A DNA stretch of 64,000 nt from positions 62,001-126,000 of the forward strand of contig NZ_JAMTCP010000007.1 in NCBI RefSeq assembly GCF_024171885.1, read 5' to 3'. Source of the DNA: Streptoalloteichus tenebrarius. GTDB lineage: Bacteria; Actinomycetota; Actinomycetes; Mycobacteriales; Pseudonocardiaceae. Of the stretch, positions 35,259 to 49,508 are shown piece after piece; position 1 is the first letter of the stretch, and each line of letters starts with the position of its first letter. The notes under the pieces are model-generated. The model saw nothing but the letters and a program-made list of their open reading frames with translations. It was not told the origin of the DNA and searched no databases. Position numbers and translations under genes: made by a program.

Positions 35259-37220
35259 CTAGCCCGTGAACTGGCTCAGCCACGCGGAGAACAGCGCGGC
35301 GGTGCGGCGCATCGCCGGGTTCTCCCGCAGCTCCTCCAACGTCAACGGCAGCGGGAGCCGCCAGTTCGGGTACTCGTCGGTGGTGCCGGGCAGGTTGGGC
35401 TGACGGGTCTCACCCAGCACGTCCGCCGGGGAGGCGAGCAGCAGCCGGCACGGGGTGCGGGCGAGCAGGCCGTGCATGGCCGAGACGAGGTCCTCGGTCC
35501 TGACCTCCCCGTCCAGCAGGCCCTCCCTGCGCAGCAACGCCACCAGCTCCGCGCGCTCGGCCTCGGCGCGGCGGGCCTCGGCGGCCGGGTCGTCCAGCAG
35601 CCCCAGGTCGGCCCTGGCCCTGACGTGCTCGCCCCGCAGGAAGCCGGCGGCGGTGGGCAGGTCGTGGGTGGAGATGCTGGCCACCGCCATGCGGGGCCAC
35701 CGCTGGGGCGCGAGCAGCGGGCGCTCCGGCGCGTCCTCGTCGCGCTGGAACCACAGCACCGCCGTGCCGAGCGTCCCCTGCTCCCCCAGGCGCTGGCGCA
35801 CCTCCTCCTCGACCGTCCCCAGGTCCTCGCCGATCACCATGGCCCACGCGCGCTGGGCCTCCAGCGCCAGCACCGCGAGCATCGCCTCGGCGTCGTAGTG
35901 GACGTAGGTGCCGCGCGAGGGCGGCTCGCCCTCCGGGATCCACCACAGCCGCCACAGCCCCATGACGTGGTCGAGCCGGACTCCGCCGGCGTGCCGGAAC
36001 GTGGCGCGCAGCAGGTCCCGCAGCGGCTGGTAGCCGACCTCGGCCAGCCGGTCGGGCCGCCACGGCAGGAGCCCCCAGTCCTGGCCGTGCTGGCTGAAGG
36101 CGTCCGGCGGCGCGCCGATCGTCACGCCCTCGGCGAGGACGTCCTGCAACGCCCACGCGTCGGCCCCGGCGGGGTCCACGCCCACCGCGAGGTCGTGGAC
36201 GATGCCCAGCGGCATCCCGGCCGCCTGGGCGGCGTGCCGCGCGACCGCGAGCTGCACGGCGCACTGCTGTTGCAGCCAGGCGTGGAACCGGATGCGGGAC
36301 CGCAGGGCCACGCTGGCGGTGGCGACGTCCTCGGCCTCGGGGTGGCGCAGCGCCGAGGGCCACCGCCGCCAGTCCGCGCCGTGGAACTCCGCGAGCGCGC
36401 AGAAGGTGGCGTACTCCCTGAGCCCGGGCACCGCGTCCGGGTCGCCCGTGCGCCCCTCCCGCTGCCACAGCAGGTCCAGCGCCCGGCTCTTGGCCGCCCA
36501 CACCGCGTCGTAGTCGATCAGGTCCGTGTCGGGCGGGCGCAGCTCGTCGACCAGGCGTCGGGTCTCGGCGTCGGCGCGCACGTAGGCGGCGGTGTCGGTG
36601 ACCCGGAGGTAGAGGGGGTTGGTGAAGCGCCGGCTGGACGGCGAGTAGGGCGAGGCGGGCACGGGGTGCACCGGGGTGATCGCGTGCAGGGGGTTGCACA
36701 GCACCAGCCCCGCGCCGAGTTCGTCCCCGGCCCACCGGGCGAAGTCCCGCAGGTCGCCGAGATCGCCCATGCCCCAGGACGCGGCGGAGCGCAACGCGTA
36801 GAGCTGGAGGGACCACCCCCAGGCGTGGGGCGCCGCCGGCAGCCGGGGTGGGGCCACGACCAGGGAGACCTCGTCGCGGTCCAGCACGAGCCGGTGGTAG
36901 CCGAGGGGCAGGTCGGGTGGCAGGCCGTCGGGCAGGCCGCGCTCGGTGCCGTCCTCGCACCGCAGCACGGCCGAGCCCGGCAGGGGCCGGTGCTCGCCGA
37001 CGCGGTGGGCGAGCGTGCGGGGCAGGGGGCGTCGTTGGGAGGCCACGTCCGCGGCGCGCAGCGCCTCGCGCACCGCCTCCGGTCCGTCCGCGTCCACGCC
37101 GAGCGCCGCCAGGACCTTGACGACGACGTCGTCGTCGACCTCGGTCCGCTGACGCTGGTCGTTCTCGTACCAGGTGGCCACGCCGTGCGCCGTGGCGAGC
37201 CGGGCTAGCTCGGTGTCCAC
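35259..37220 (-). CDS. malQ: 4-alpha-glucanotransferase (amylomaltase)
   Basis: A 653-residue GH77 enzyme that transfers maltodextrin segments between alpha-1,4-glucans. It has the actinobacterial N-terminal extension (about residues 1-150), then [57 protein letters not shown], the nucleophile region [20 protein letters not shown], the acid/base VIGEDLGTV and [16 protein letters not shown] 37220 ([13 protein letters not shown]) is taken as start; the longer frame is an Arg/Pro-rich read-through of the promoter. It is divergent from glgX, and together with glgX-treY-treZ forms a glycogen/maltodextrin/trehalose gene set. The IS5 remnant abuts its 3' end. Confidence 0.93.
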   Translation of the reverse strand: MDTELARLATAHGVATWYENDQRQRTEVDDDVVVKVLAALGVDADGPEAVREALRAADVASQRRPLPRTLAHRVGEHRPLPGSAVLRCEDGTERGLPDGLPPDLPLGYHRLVLDRDEVSLVVAPPRLPAAPHAWGWSLQLYALRSAASWGMGDLGDLRDFARWAGDELGAGLVLCNPLHAITPVHPVPASPYSPSSRRFTNPLYLRVTDTAAYVRADAETRRLVDELRPPDTDLIDYDAVWAAKSRALDLLWQREGRTGDPDAVPGLREYATFCALAEFHGADWRRWPSALRHPEAEDVATASVALRSRIRFHAWLQQQCAVQLAVARHAAQAAGMPLGIVHDLAVGVDPAGADAWALQDVLAEGVTIGAPPDAFSQHGQDWGLLPWRPDRLAEVGYQPLRDLLRATFRHAGGVRLDHVMGLWRLWWIPEGEPPSRGTYVHYDAEAMLAVLALEAQRAWAMVIGEDLGTVEEEVRQRLGEQGTLGTAVLWFQRDEDAPERPLLAPQRWPRMAVASISTHDLPTAAGFLRGEHVRARADLGLLDDPAAEARRAEAERAELVALLRREGLLDGEVRTEDLVSAMHGLLARTPCRLLLASPADVLGETRQPNLPGTTDEYPNWRLPLPLTLEELRENPAMRRTAALFSAWLSQFTG

Positions 37221-37380
37221 GACAGCCGATGGTGCCAGCAGTGGGCGCGGCCCTCGTTCCCACTCGCCAGGATTCCCCGCTCGTACACCGGGACGGGTGA
37301 CGGCCGGCGCGCCGCACGGGACGGGTCGGCGCGGAACGAGTGCGGACCGAGCGCGGAACGGGGTCGGGCGGCGGGTGGGG

Positions 37381-37431
37381 ACCCGACGGACCCGACGGAC
37401 CGGGCGGACCCGGCGGACCGGGCGGTCCCGG
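37381..37431. repeat. 9-bp tandem repeat in the malQ-glgX divergent spacer
   Basis: Five to six copies of the unit ACCCGRCGG / ACCGGGCGG run head to tail in the 277-bp spacer between malQ and glgX. Because this spacer carries both promoters, copy number could affect spacing of control sites. The rest of 37221-37497 has no gene; a TCCACTGTGG palindrome lies at 37472-37481 just before glgX. Confidence 0.7.
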
Positions 37432-37497
37432 AGTGGGGTGAGGGCGCGGACTGTCGCCGCGCACCGGGCCATCCACTGTGGTACCGAGTGCGATGTG

Positions 37498-42043
<4,546 letters not shown>

Positions 42044-42047
<4 letters not shown>

Positions 42048-43942
42048 CCCACACCGACGCGACCGCACGACCGCCGAGCGACGTCTCGGAGTTCCCTGAC
42101 CGCCCGGAGTTCCCCACCGCATCCACGCCCACCGGGGGCTTGACCGTGTGGGCGCCGCACCGGTCCCGCGTGGCCCTCTGGCTGGACGGGAACGTCCACG
42201 AAATGCGCCGGGGCAACCAGGACCTCTGGCACACGACGTGTGATCTTCCACCCCACGGTGTCGACTACGGCTTCCTCCTGGACGACGCCAGCACCCCGCT
42301 CCCCGACCCGCGTTCGCTGTGGCAGCCCCGGGGCGTGCACGCACCCTCCCGCCGCTACGACCACCGCACGTTCCGCTGGACCGACCAGGGATGGACCGGA
42401 CGCGCCCTGATGGGGAGCGTGATCTACGAGCTGCACGTCGGCACCTTCACCGAGCGGGGCACGTTCGACGCCGCGATCGACCGCCTCGACCACCTGGTGT
42501 CGCTGGGCGTCGACTTCGTCGAGGTCATGCCCGTCAACGCCTTCGACGGACCGCACGGCTGGGGCTACGACGGCGTGCTGTGGTACGCGGTGCACGAACC
42601 CTACGGCGGGCCGGACGGGTTCAAGCGCTTCGTCGACGCCTGCCACGCGCGCGGCCTGGCCGTGCTGCTGGACGTGGTCTACAACCACCTCGGGCCGTCC
42701 GGCGCCTGTCTCGGCGAGTTCGGCCCGTACTTCACCGGGAGCACGCCCTGGGGTCCGGCGCTGAACCTGGACGGCCCCGGCTCGGACGAGGTCCGGCGCT
42801 ACGTCGTGGACAACGCGCTGGGCTGGTTGCGGGACTTCCACGTCGACGGCCTGCGGCTGGACGCCGTGCACGCGCTGGTGGACCGGCGCGCCACTCCCCT
42901 GCTGGAGGAGCTGGCGGCGGAGGTGGACGCGCTGGCCGCGCACCTGCGCCGGCCGCTGACCCTGGTCGCCGAGTCCGATCTCAACGACCCGCGCCTGGTC
43001 ACCGCGAGGGAGGCGGGCGGCCACGGCCTGCACGCGCAGTGGAACGACGACGTGCACCACTGCCTGCACACGGCGCTGACCGGCGAGCGGCAGGGCTACT
43101 ACGCCGACTTCGGCTCGTTGACCGCGCTGGCGGCGACGCTGCGGGAGGGCTTCTTCCACGCGGGGACCTGGTCGTCGTTCCGGGGGCGGTCCCACGGCCG
43201 CCCGGTGGACACGCGACGGCTGCCGGGACACCGGTTCGTGGCCTTCCTCCAGAACCACGACCAGGTGGGCAACCGGGCCACCGGGGACCGGCTCTCCGCG
43301 TCCTTGTCGCCAGGGCTGCTGGCCTGTGGAGCGGCGATCCTGTTGTGCTCCCCGTACACCCCGATGCTGTTCATGGGTGAGGAGTGGGGCGCGGGCACGC
43401 CGTGGCAGTTCTTCGCGTCGTTCCCCGACCCCGAGCTGGCCGAGGCGGTCCGCCGAGGCCGGCGGGCGGAGTTCGCCGAGCACGGCTGGGGCGCGGCCGA
43501 GGTCCCCGACCCGATCTCCCCCGAGACGGTGGAACGGTCGCGTTTGGACTGGTCGGAGCCGGGGCGCGGCTGGCACCGCGAGCTGTTGTCCCTCTACCGC
43601 GCGCTGGTCGCGCTGCGGCGCGCCCGGCCCGCGTTGTCCGACCCCTGGCTGGACCGGCTCGGCGTGGACGTCGACGAGGACGCGCGGTGGATCGTGCTGC
43701 ACCGCACGGACGGCCGGGGCGACGAGGTCCATCTGGCCTGCAACCTGGGTCAGGAGGCGGTGCGGGTCCCGGTGGCCGGCGTCGATCTCGACGTCCTGCT
43801 CTCCAACGGCACGGCCACCCCGGACGTGGCCGGTGACGGCCATCCGGGATGGGTCGAGCTGGGTCCGGAGACGTTCGCGGTCCTCGCGGCGCGCGTCGGC
43901 CCACGACGCCCGCCCGTCGGGCCGTCGTCGTCAGTGGTGTGA
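42044..43942 (+). CDS. treZ: Malto-oligosyltrehalose trehalohydrolase
   Basis: A 632-residue GH13 enzyme that releases free trehalose from the product of TreY. An N-terminal CBM48-like domain (GGLTVWAPHRSRVALWLDG, GVDYGFLLDDASTPLPDPRS) is followed by YELHVGTFTERGTFDAAIDR, NAFDGPHGWGYDGVLWYAVH, LLDVVYNHLGPSG (I), DGLRLDAVHALVD (II), LVAESDLNDPRLV (III) and FLQNHDQVGNRATGDRL (IV), then the TreZ motif MLFMGEEWGAGTPWQFF. GTG 42044 overlaps the treY stop TGA, so translation is coupled. No terminator-like hairpin is obvious right after the stop. Confidence 0.95.
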
Positions 43943-44388
43943 CCACGGGGGCGGGACCGAAACCGATCGGGTACGACTTCGCTCGTTGGAAGGAAAACGT
44001 CGTCAGCTCTTGACACGACGGCCGCTGCCGCGGAGTCAAGGCCGCGACGCGGGAGAACGTGTTTTCACTCGAACAGGCTGGGCTCCCGGAACGGGGTTGG
44101 CCGCGCCGGCATCCCGACTTACGGTGAGCTTCGATCGACCATCGAACGGCTGACACTGTGCTGACACTGTTCAGCGCGTGACCGCCCCAGCAGGTGACGA
44201 CGCGGCTGGGGACGCGACCCGGCGTGGAGGCGGGACGGCGCTCCCGGGATTCGTCAGGAGACCCAGGACCCGCCACCTCGCACCACTGCACCGGCGATTC
44301 GGACGACGGAAACCTGACGAATCCGTCCGAACGACTCCCGCACCAGGGACCCCGCCCAGCACGGGGAATCGAGCACGGGGGACGCGCG
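43943..44388. other. Long promoter region of the GH18-NodB/GT2 operon
   Basis: About 446 bp without a gene. It contains an exact 11-bp direct repeat, GCTGACACTGT twice in tandem (44149-44170), followed by TCAGC, a likely protein-binding site. TCTTGACACG at about 44006 contains a good -35 hexamer, but no matching -10 is clear. The ORFs seen here on both strands overlap the following gene in other frames and look like artefacts. Confidence 0.5.
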
Positions 44389-45426
44389 ATGAGACAACGC
44401 CACACCCGACCGAGCCGCGAGCGCCGCGCGCGGCACGTCCGGGGTGGACTGTCCCGCCTCGCCGTGCTCCTCCTGCTCGGCGGGGTGACCGCGAACTGCG
44501 AGCGGGGCGGGGACCCACCAGCCGAGCAACGGCCGCGCGCCCGCTTCGCCCCCTACGTCGAGGTCACCTCCTCGCGGCCCAACCTGCTGGAGGTCCTGGA
44601 CGCCACCGGCCAACGCGACTTCACGCTGGCGTTCGTGCGCGCCGACGGCCACCGGTGCTCGGTGGTCTGGGACGGCGGACTGCCGCTGCGCGACCCCGGC
44701 CTGCTGCACGAGATCGACGCGCTGACCGCGCGCGGTGGCTCGGTCACCGTGGCGACGGGCGGCGCGAACGGCCCGTATCTGGAGCACCACTGCGCCACGC
44801 CCGAGGACCTGGCGGCCACCTACCGGCAGGCCCTCGACGCGGTGGGGACCAACCGGCTCGACGTGGACATCGAGGAGGACGTGCCGGCGGAGCGCGTGAA
44901 CCAGGCGCTCGGCCTGCTGCGCCGGGAGCGCGGCACCACCGTCACCTACACCCTGCCGGCCACCCGGGACGGGCTCGAACCGCGGGCGTTGTCCCTCCTG
45001 GCCGACGCGGCGGGACGCGGGCTGGAGGTCTCGGTCAACGCCATGGTCATGAACTTCGGCCGCGACGCCGCGCAGGGTGACGCCGCGCAGGGTGACGCGA
45101 TGCTGGCCTCGGCGCGCCGGGTGGTGGACCAGTTGCACCGGATCTGGCCGGATCGGGCTCCGGAGTGGGTACACCAGCGACTGGGGCTGACCCCGATGAT
45201 CGGCCGCAACGACGACGGCACGGTCACCACGGCCGACGACGCGCGGCGGCTGCGGGCCTTCGCCGACCAGCACGGCGTGGGGCACCTCGGCTTCTGGTCG
45301 CTGGCCAGGGACAACGGTCGCTGTCCCGGCAGGGCCGACGCCGCGTCGGACTGTAGCGGGATCGAGCAGTCCCCCTACGAGTTCACGAGGATTCTCGCCC
45401 ACGCGCAGCGGGACGGCGGCGGCTGA
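44389..45426 (+). CDS. Secreted GH18 chitinase-like protein
   Basis: A 345-residue exported protein. After a basic head and a hydrophobic stretch (LSRLAVLLLLGGVTANC, possibly a lipoprotein-type signal although Asn at -1 is atypical) comes a GH18-like barrel: FAPYVEVTSSRPNLLEVLD, FTLAFVRADGHRCSVVWDGG, GGSVTVATGGANG and the catalytic-type motif NRLDVDIEED (DxDxE). VTYTLPATRDGLEP and VSVNAMVMNFG follow. The C-terminal HLGFWSLARDNGRCPG fits family members from Streptomyces. Target is probably chitin or an amino-sugar polymer, maybe the one made by the NodB-GT2 protein two genes downstream. An in-frame 15-nt duplication gives GDAAQGDAAQGDA. Confidence 0.82.
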   Translation: MRQRHTRPSRERRARHVRGGLSRLAVLLLLGGVTANCERGGDPPAEQRPRARFAPYVEVTSSRPNLLEVLDATGQRDFTLAFVRADGHRCSVVWDGGLPLRDPGLLHEIDALTARGGSVTVATGGANGPYLEHHCATPEDLAATYRQALDAVGTNRLDVDIEEDVPAERVNQALGLLRRERGTTVTYTLPATRDGLEPRALSLLADAAGRGLEVSVNAMVMNFGRDAAQGDAAQGDAMLASARRVVDQLHRIWPDRAPEWVHQRLGLTPMIGRNDDGTVTTADDARRLRAFADQHGVGHLGFWSLARDNGRCPGRADAASDCSGIEQSPYEFTRILAHAQRDGGG

Positions 45427-45463
45427 CCCGGCGCGGGGGCGGGGCGATCGGGGGCTGAGAACC

Positions 45464-46570
45464 ATGGCCAACGAGATCAACGGCGGGTCCGGCGGGCCCG
45501 TGTTCGTCGACGACAGCGGACGCCGGCAACGCCGGCTGACCAGGGTGGCCTCACTCGCCTCCGGGCTGTGCCTGTCGTTCCTGACCGCGGTGGCGATCAG
45601 TCTGGTCGGCACGCTGTCCGGTCCCCCTGTCGGGCTGCCGAGGAGCGCGAACGCGCCGGTCGAGATGGGGCCGTTCCTCCCCGAGGACCCCGAGGACACA
45701 GAGGGGACAGAGGGAACAGAGGGGGCAGAGGGGACAGAGGGGGTCGAGGGAACGGACGGAGCGGACGACGGGGACGACGGCGGCGGTCAGTCCATTGTGG
45801 ACGATGCCACCCCGCCCGGAGGCGAGGAGCTGGGCCGTCCCGAGAACCTGCCACACCGCGCCACCCGGCCGTCCGTCAACACGGTGGTGGTTCCGCCTCG
45901 GCAGGCCCGCTCACCGGCGCGGGTGGAGGCGCTGCGCGTGCTGCTGCGGCCGTCGCCCGTGGGCGAGACGGGCCGCGCCGCGCCGACGGATCGGGACACC
46001 GCCTCCGCCCTGCCACCGCCGGTCACGGCGGACGCGCCAGCCATGCCGAGTCAACCCCCGAACCCATCCCCGCATCAGGTGAATCCGCCACCGGCGGCGC
46101 CGGTGCCGCCGCCGTCAGCGCTCCCACCGCCCTCGGCGCCCTCCCCGCCGCGGCCCGCGCAACCCGCGCGCCCGGCTCCCGCGTCGCCGGGTCCGGTTCC
46201 CCCTGCCCGGCCCCCTGCCCGGCCACCTGTCCAGCCTCCGCCCGCGAACCCGGCTCCGCCGGCGCCCCCGGCGTCGACGACCGGCGCCCCGCCCGCTCCG
46301 ACCGCCTCCGTCCTCCCCCCACCTCGGCCCGCCCCACCGGCCCGGCCAGCACGCCCCTCGGCCGCGCCGGCCCCTCCCTCCCTGCCCGGCACGAGCGGTA
46401 ACCCTCCGTCAACCACCGGGGCTCCCACCGCGCCCGCGACGGGGACGTCAACCGCCTTGCCGGCACGCCCGACGGACCCGCGACCGCGCCCGCCCGTCGC
46501 GTCCCGGCCGCTGCCGCCGTTCGTGCCGCCCTTCGTCCTGCCGCCGAGGATGCCGAGGATCCCGCAATGA
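45464..46570 (+). CDS. Proline-rich single-pass membrane protein
   Basis: A 368-residue protein. A short cytoplasmic head and one hydrophobic segment at about residues 29-50 (VASLASGLCLSFLTAVAISL) are followed by an acidic repeat (TEGTEGTEGAEGTEGVEG), a middle part with few motifs and about 170 residues of Pro/Ala-rich sequence (PPPSALPPPSAPSPPRPA). The Pro-rich tail probably spans the cell wall. No enzyme motif is visible. It starts 37 bp after the GH18 gene and overlaps the NodB-GT2 gene by 4 nt (ATGA), so it is coupled to the polymer synthase. An accessory or MatA-like anchoring role is possible but unproven. Confidence 0.75.
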   Translation: MANEINGGSGGPVFVDDSGRRQRRLTRVASLASGLCLSFLTAVAISLVGTLSGPPVGLPRSANAPVEMGPFLPEDPEDTEGTEGTEGAEGTEGVEGTDGADDGDDGGGQSIVDDATPPGGEELGRPENLPHRATRPSVNTVVVPPRQARSPARVEALRVLLRPSPVGETGRAAPTDRDTASALPPPVTADAPAMPSQPPNPSPHQVNPPPAAPVPPPSALPPPSAPSPPRPAQPARPAPASPGPVPPARPPARPPVQPPPANPAPPAPPASTTGAPPAPTASVLPPPRPAPPARPARPSAAPAPPSLPGTSGNPPSTTGAPTAPATGTSTALPARPTDPRPRPPVASRPLPPFVPPFVLPPRMPRIPQ

Positions 46571-48765
46571 GCCGGCGGCGCCGGCGGGACGGGACGCCTC
46601 CGCCGCGAGCCGTCCCCCGGCGGCTCGTCGTCCCGCGTCGGCCGGGCTGGTTCGTGGCGGTGATCGGCCTGCTGTTCCTGGCCTGCCTGCTCGTCGGCAA
46701 CGGCCTGGTGCACTCCGAGATCGGTGTGGACGCGCACCGCCAGCCGCTGGGCGGCCACGACCAGGTGCCCGCGTCGGTGTTGGAGGGCGGGCCGGTCCTC
46801 GACGGCCGGCGCGACCCGGTGCGCTCGTTCACGCCGCCGCCGCGCACGGTGGCGCTGACCTTCGACGACGGTCCCGATCCACAGTGGACACCCCAGGTGC
46901 TGGACGTCCTGCGCCGGCACGGCGTGCGGGGGACGTTCATGGTGGTCGGCTCGCTGGTCACCCGGCACCCCGGGCTGGCGCGCGACATCGGCGACAGCGG
47001 GTCGGAACTGGGCGTCCACACCTTCACCCACCCCGACCTGCGCACCAGCTCCGACACGCGCCTGCGGGAGGAGCTGTCGGCCAGCCAGCTCGCGCTCGCC
47101 GGGGCCGCCGGGATCACCACCTACCTGATGCGCCCGCCCTACGCCTCTGGCCCCAGCTCACTGGACGACCTGGGCATGCGGACCGTGCGGGCCGCCGGCG
47201 CGCTCGGGTTCGTCACCGTGCTCAGCGACGTGGACAGCCGCGACTGGGCGACGCAGGACGCGGAGACGATCGTGCGGCACGCGACGCCGGAACGGGACCG
47301 GGGCGCGGTGGTGCTGCTGCACGACGCCGGCGGCGACCGCGCCCAGACCGTGGCCGCGCTGGACAGGCTGATCCCGCGGCTCAAGGACAGGGGCTACCGG
47401 ATCACCACCGTCTCCGACGCGCTCGGCCTGCCCCCGGCCAACCAGCCGGCGCAGGTGTCGGACCGGATCAGGGGGCTCGTGGTGGTCGCGGCGGTGGGCG
47501 TGGCCACGACCCTGGTCGGGGCCATGGCCTGGCTGCTGCTGGCGACCGGCGTGCTGATGATCGCGCGCCTGCTGCTGATGATCCTGCTCGCGCGCCGGCA
47601 CCACCGGCGGCGGCGGGACCCCGGGTGGAGCTGGGGACCGCCGGTCACCCGGCCGGTCTCGGTCGTGGTCCCCGCCTACAACGAGCGGGAGAACATCGCC
47701 GAGGTGGTGCGGGCGTTGGCCGCCAGCGACCACCCGGCCGAGGTGGTCGTGGTGGACGACGGGTCGACCGACGGCACCGGGGAGATCGTGTCCGCGCTCG
47801 GCCTGCCGGGCGTCACGGTCGTGCGGCAGCCGAACCAGGGCAAGCCGGCGGCGCTCAACACCGGGATCGCGCACGCCCGGCACGACATCGTCGTGCTGGT
47901 GGACGGTGACACGATCGTGGAACCCAGCGCGCTGCGCCTGCTAGCGCAGCCGTTCGCCGACCCGGCCGTGGGGGCGGTCTCGGGCAACGCGAAGGTCGCC
48001 AACCAGCGCCGGCTGATCGGCCGGTGGCAGTGCATCGAGTACGTGATGGGGTTCAACATCGACCGCCGGGTCTACGACACCCTCGGGTGCATGCCCACGG
48101 TGCCGGGCGCGGTCGGGGCGTTCCGCAGGGAGGCGCTGGAGCAGGTCGGGGGCGTCAGCGACGACACCCTGGCCGAGGACACGGACCTGACGATCGCGGT
48201 CGGCCGGCGCGGCTGGCGCATCGTCTACGAGGACGGGGCGCGGGCGTGGACCGAGGCGCCCACGACCTGGGGCCAGCTCTGGCGTCAGCGGTACCGGTGG
48301 AGCTACGGCACGATGCAGTCGATCTGGAAGCACCGGAGGGCGGTGTTCGAGCGCGGCGCGTCCGGCCGGTTCGGGCGGATCGGCCTGCCGCACCTGGCGG
48401 TGTTCCAGGTGCTTCTGCCGCTCCTCGCGCCGCTCGTCGACATCTTCCTGGTGTACGGGCTGCTGTTCCACCGGCCGTGGGAGACCGTGCTGGGCTGGTC
48501 GGGCGTGCTGCTGGTCCAGCTCCTCGGCGCGGTGTACGCCTTCCGGCTGGACCGTGAGCGGCTGCGGCTGCTGTGGCTGCTTCCCCTGCAACAGGTCGTC
48601 TACCGGCAGCTCATGTACGCGGTGCTCCTCCAGTCGATCACCACCGCGTTGGCCGGGGTGCGGATGCGGTGGCAGAAGCTCGACCGCCACGGCGTGCTCC
48701 CGGGCGATGGGAGCGGCCCGCCCCGCTCCCCACGCCCCGGCCCCGTCCCTGTTGACCTCGACTGA
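46567..48765 (+). CDS. Bifunctional NodB deacetylase / GT2 polymer synthase, MatB-like
   Basis: A 732-residue membrane protein. One TM helix (about 28-48) leads to a NodB domain: VALTFDDGPDPQWTPQVLD, GVHTFTHPDL (HxxxH metal site), MRPPYASG and VVLLHDAGG. Two TM helices (about 305-345) follow, then a processive GT2 domain: SVVVPAYNERENIAEVV, VVVDDGSTDGTGE, VLVDGDTIVEP (DxD), TLAEDTDLTIAVG (TED) and WRQRYRWSYGTMQS (QxxRW). C-terminal TM helices end the chain. The layout equals Streptomyces MatB, which makes a poly-N-acetylglucosamine-like glycan for pellet aggregation (from memory). Predicted to polymerise, deacetylate and export an amino-sugar polysaccharide. Confidence 0.88.
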   Translation: MSRRRRRDGTPPPRAVPRRLVVPRRPGWFVAVIGLLFLACLLVGNGLVHSEIGVDAHRQPLGGHDQVPASVLEGGPVLDGRRDPVRSFTPPPRTVALTFDDGPDPQWTPQVLDVLRRHGVRGTFMVVGSLVTRHPGLARDIGDSGSELGVHTFTHPDLRTSSDTRLREELSASQLALAGAAGITTYLMRPPYASGPSSLDDLGMRTVRAAGALGFVTVLSDVDSRDWATQDAETIVRHATPERDRGAVVLLHDAGGDRAQTVAALDRLIPRLKDRGYRITTVSDALGLPPANQPAQVSDRIRGLVVVAAVGVATTLVGAMAWLLLATGVLMIARLLLMILLARRHHRRRRDPGWSWGPPVTRPVSVVVPAYNERENIAEVVRALAASDHPAEVVVVDDGSTDGTGEIVSALGLPGVTVVRQPNQGKPAALNTGIAHARHDIVVLVDGDTIVEPSALRLLAQPFADPAVGAVSGNAKVANQRRLIGRWQCIEYVMGFNIDRRVYDTLGCMPTVPGAVGAFRREALEQVGGVSDDTLAEDTDLTIAVGRRGWRIVYEDGARAWTEAPTTWGQLWRQRYRWSYGTMQSIWKHRRAVFERGASGRFGRIGLPHLAVFQVLLPLLAPLVDIFLVYGLLFHRPWETVLGWSGVLLVQLLGAVYAFRLDRERLRLLWLLPLQQVVYRQLMYAVLLQSITTALAGVRMRWQKLDRHGVLPGDGSGPPRSPRPGPVPVDLD

Positions 48766-48922
48766 GGCGCCGAGAAGATCCTCGCTTGTCGTGGCGTTCC
48801 GCTAGTCGGAACCGGGGTTCCGGGATGAGCGGTGCCGGGACGGTACGAGCAGAGGGTGCGAAGATCGGCGATTACGTAGTATCCGATGTGGAGTAGGCAC
48901 CTTCGCGATAGGTAGGTTCCCC

Positions 48923-49336
48923 ATGGGTACTGTCAGGGACGAGCCCCGCGTCGTCTGGACGATCCCTCCGGAAGACTGCCCGTCACGCACGGTCATCGAG
49001 GTGCTGGCCAACCGGTGGGTGATGTACGTCCTGGGCATGCTGCGTCAGCACGGCGGCCCGATGCGGTTCAACCAGCTTCGCCGCAGCCTTCCCGGCATCA
49101 CGCAGAAGATGCTGACGCAGACGCTGCGCATGTTGGAGCGGGATGGCCTGGTGAGCCGCACGGTCTATCCCACGGTGCCACCTCGCGTGGAGTACGGACT
49201 GACCGCGCTCGGTCAGGAGGCCAGCCACCTGGCCAGCGTCATCGGGGAATGGTCGACGGCGCACGCCGACGCGATCATGGCCGCGCGCGAGGACTACGAC
49301 CGCCGCGCCGCGCTCGAACCGGAGCCGCTCCCCTGA
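48923..49336 (+). CDS. HxlR-family transcriptional regulator
   Basis: A 137-residue winged-helix regulator. The HxlR pattern is complete: CPSRTVIEVLANRWVMYVL, GGPMRFNQLRRSLPGITQKM, LTQTLRMLERDGLVSRTVYP, PPRVEYGLTALGQE. The single Cys (EDCPSR) near the N-terminus is typical and in some members senses aldehydes or oxidants. The ATG at 48923 is preceded by an AT-rich promoter-like stretch (GATTACGTAGTATCCGATG). It is convergent with the imine-reductase-like gene, from which a terminator separates it; a target gene is therefore not obvious. A regulatory link to the oxidoreductases at 49.5-51.9 kb is possible. Confidence 0.9.
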   Translation: MGTVRDEPRVVWTIPPEDCPSRTVIEVLANRWVMYVLGMLRQHGGPMRFNQLRRSLPGITQKMLTQTLRMLERDGLVSRTVYPTVPPRVEYGLTALGQEASHLASVIGEWSTAHADAIMAAREDYDRRAALEPEPLP

Positions 49337-49432
49337 CCCTGCGCAACATCGCGGTCGGCGTGAGATCAGCTCGATAAAGGCGGCTGTTTTTCCGTCACCA
49401 CAACGCTTTCTCACATCGTGCGGCGGCAGGGT

Positions 49433-49462
49433 CGGGGCCGGTCGTTCCGCACGCCGGCCCCG
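49433..49462. terminator. Hairpin between HxlR and imine-reductase-like genes
   Basis: CGGGGCCGG pairs perfectly with CCGGCCCCG around a 12-nt loop. It lies between the HxlR stop (49336) and the 3' end of the minus-strand oxidoreductase gene (49509), a position for bidirectional termination. Confidence 0.7.
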
Positions 49463-49508
49463 TCCGCCTGCCACACCCGTCTGACGAGGTCACGGGCGGG
49501 CATCGTGG

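Noticed and set aside
37174-37497. 108-codon N-terminal extension of glgX
   Set aside because: Arg/Thr-rich translation of the promoter region and its 9-bp repeat; CBM48 homology starts at ATG 37498.
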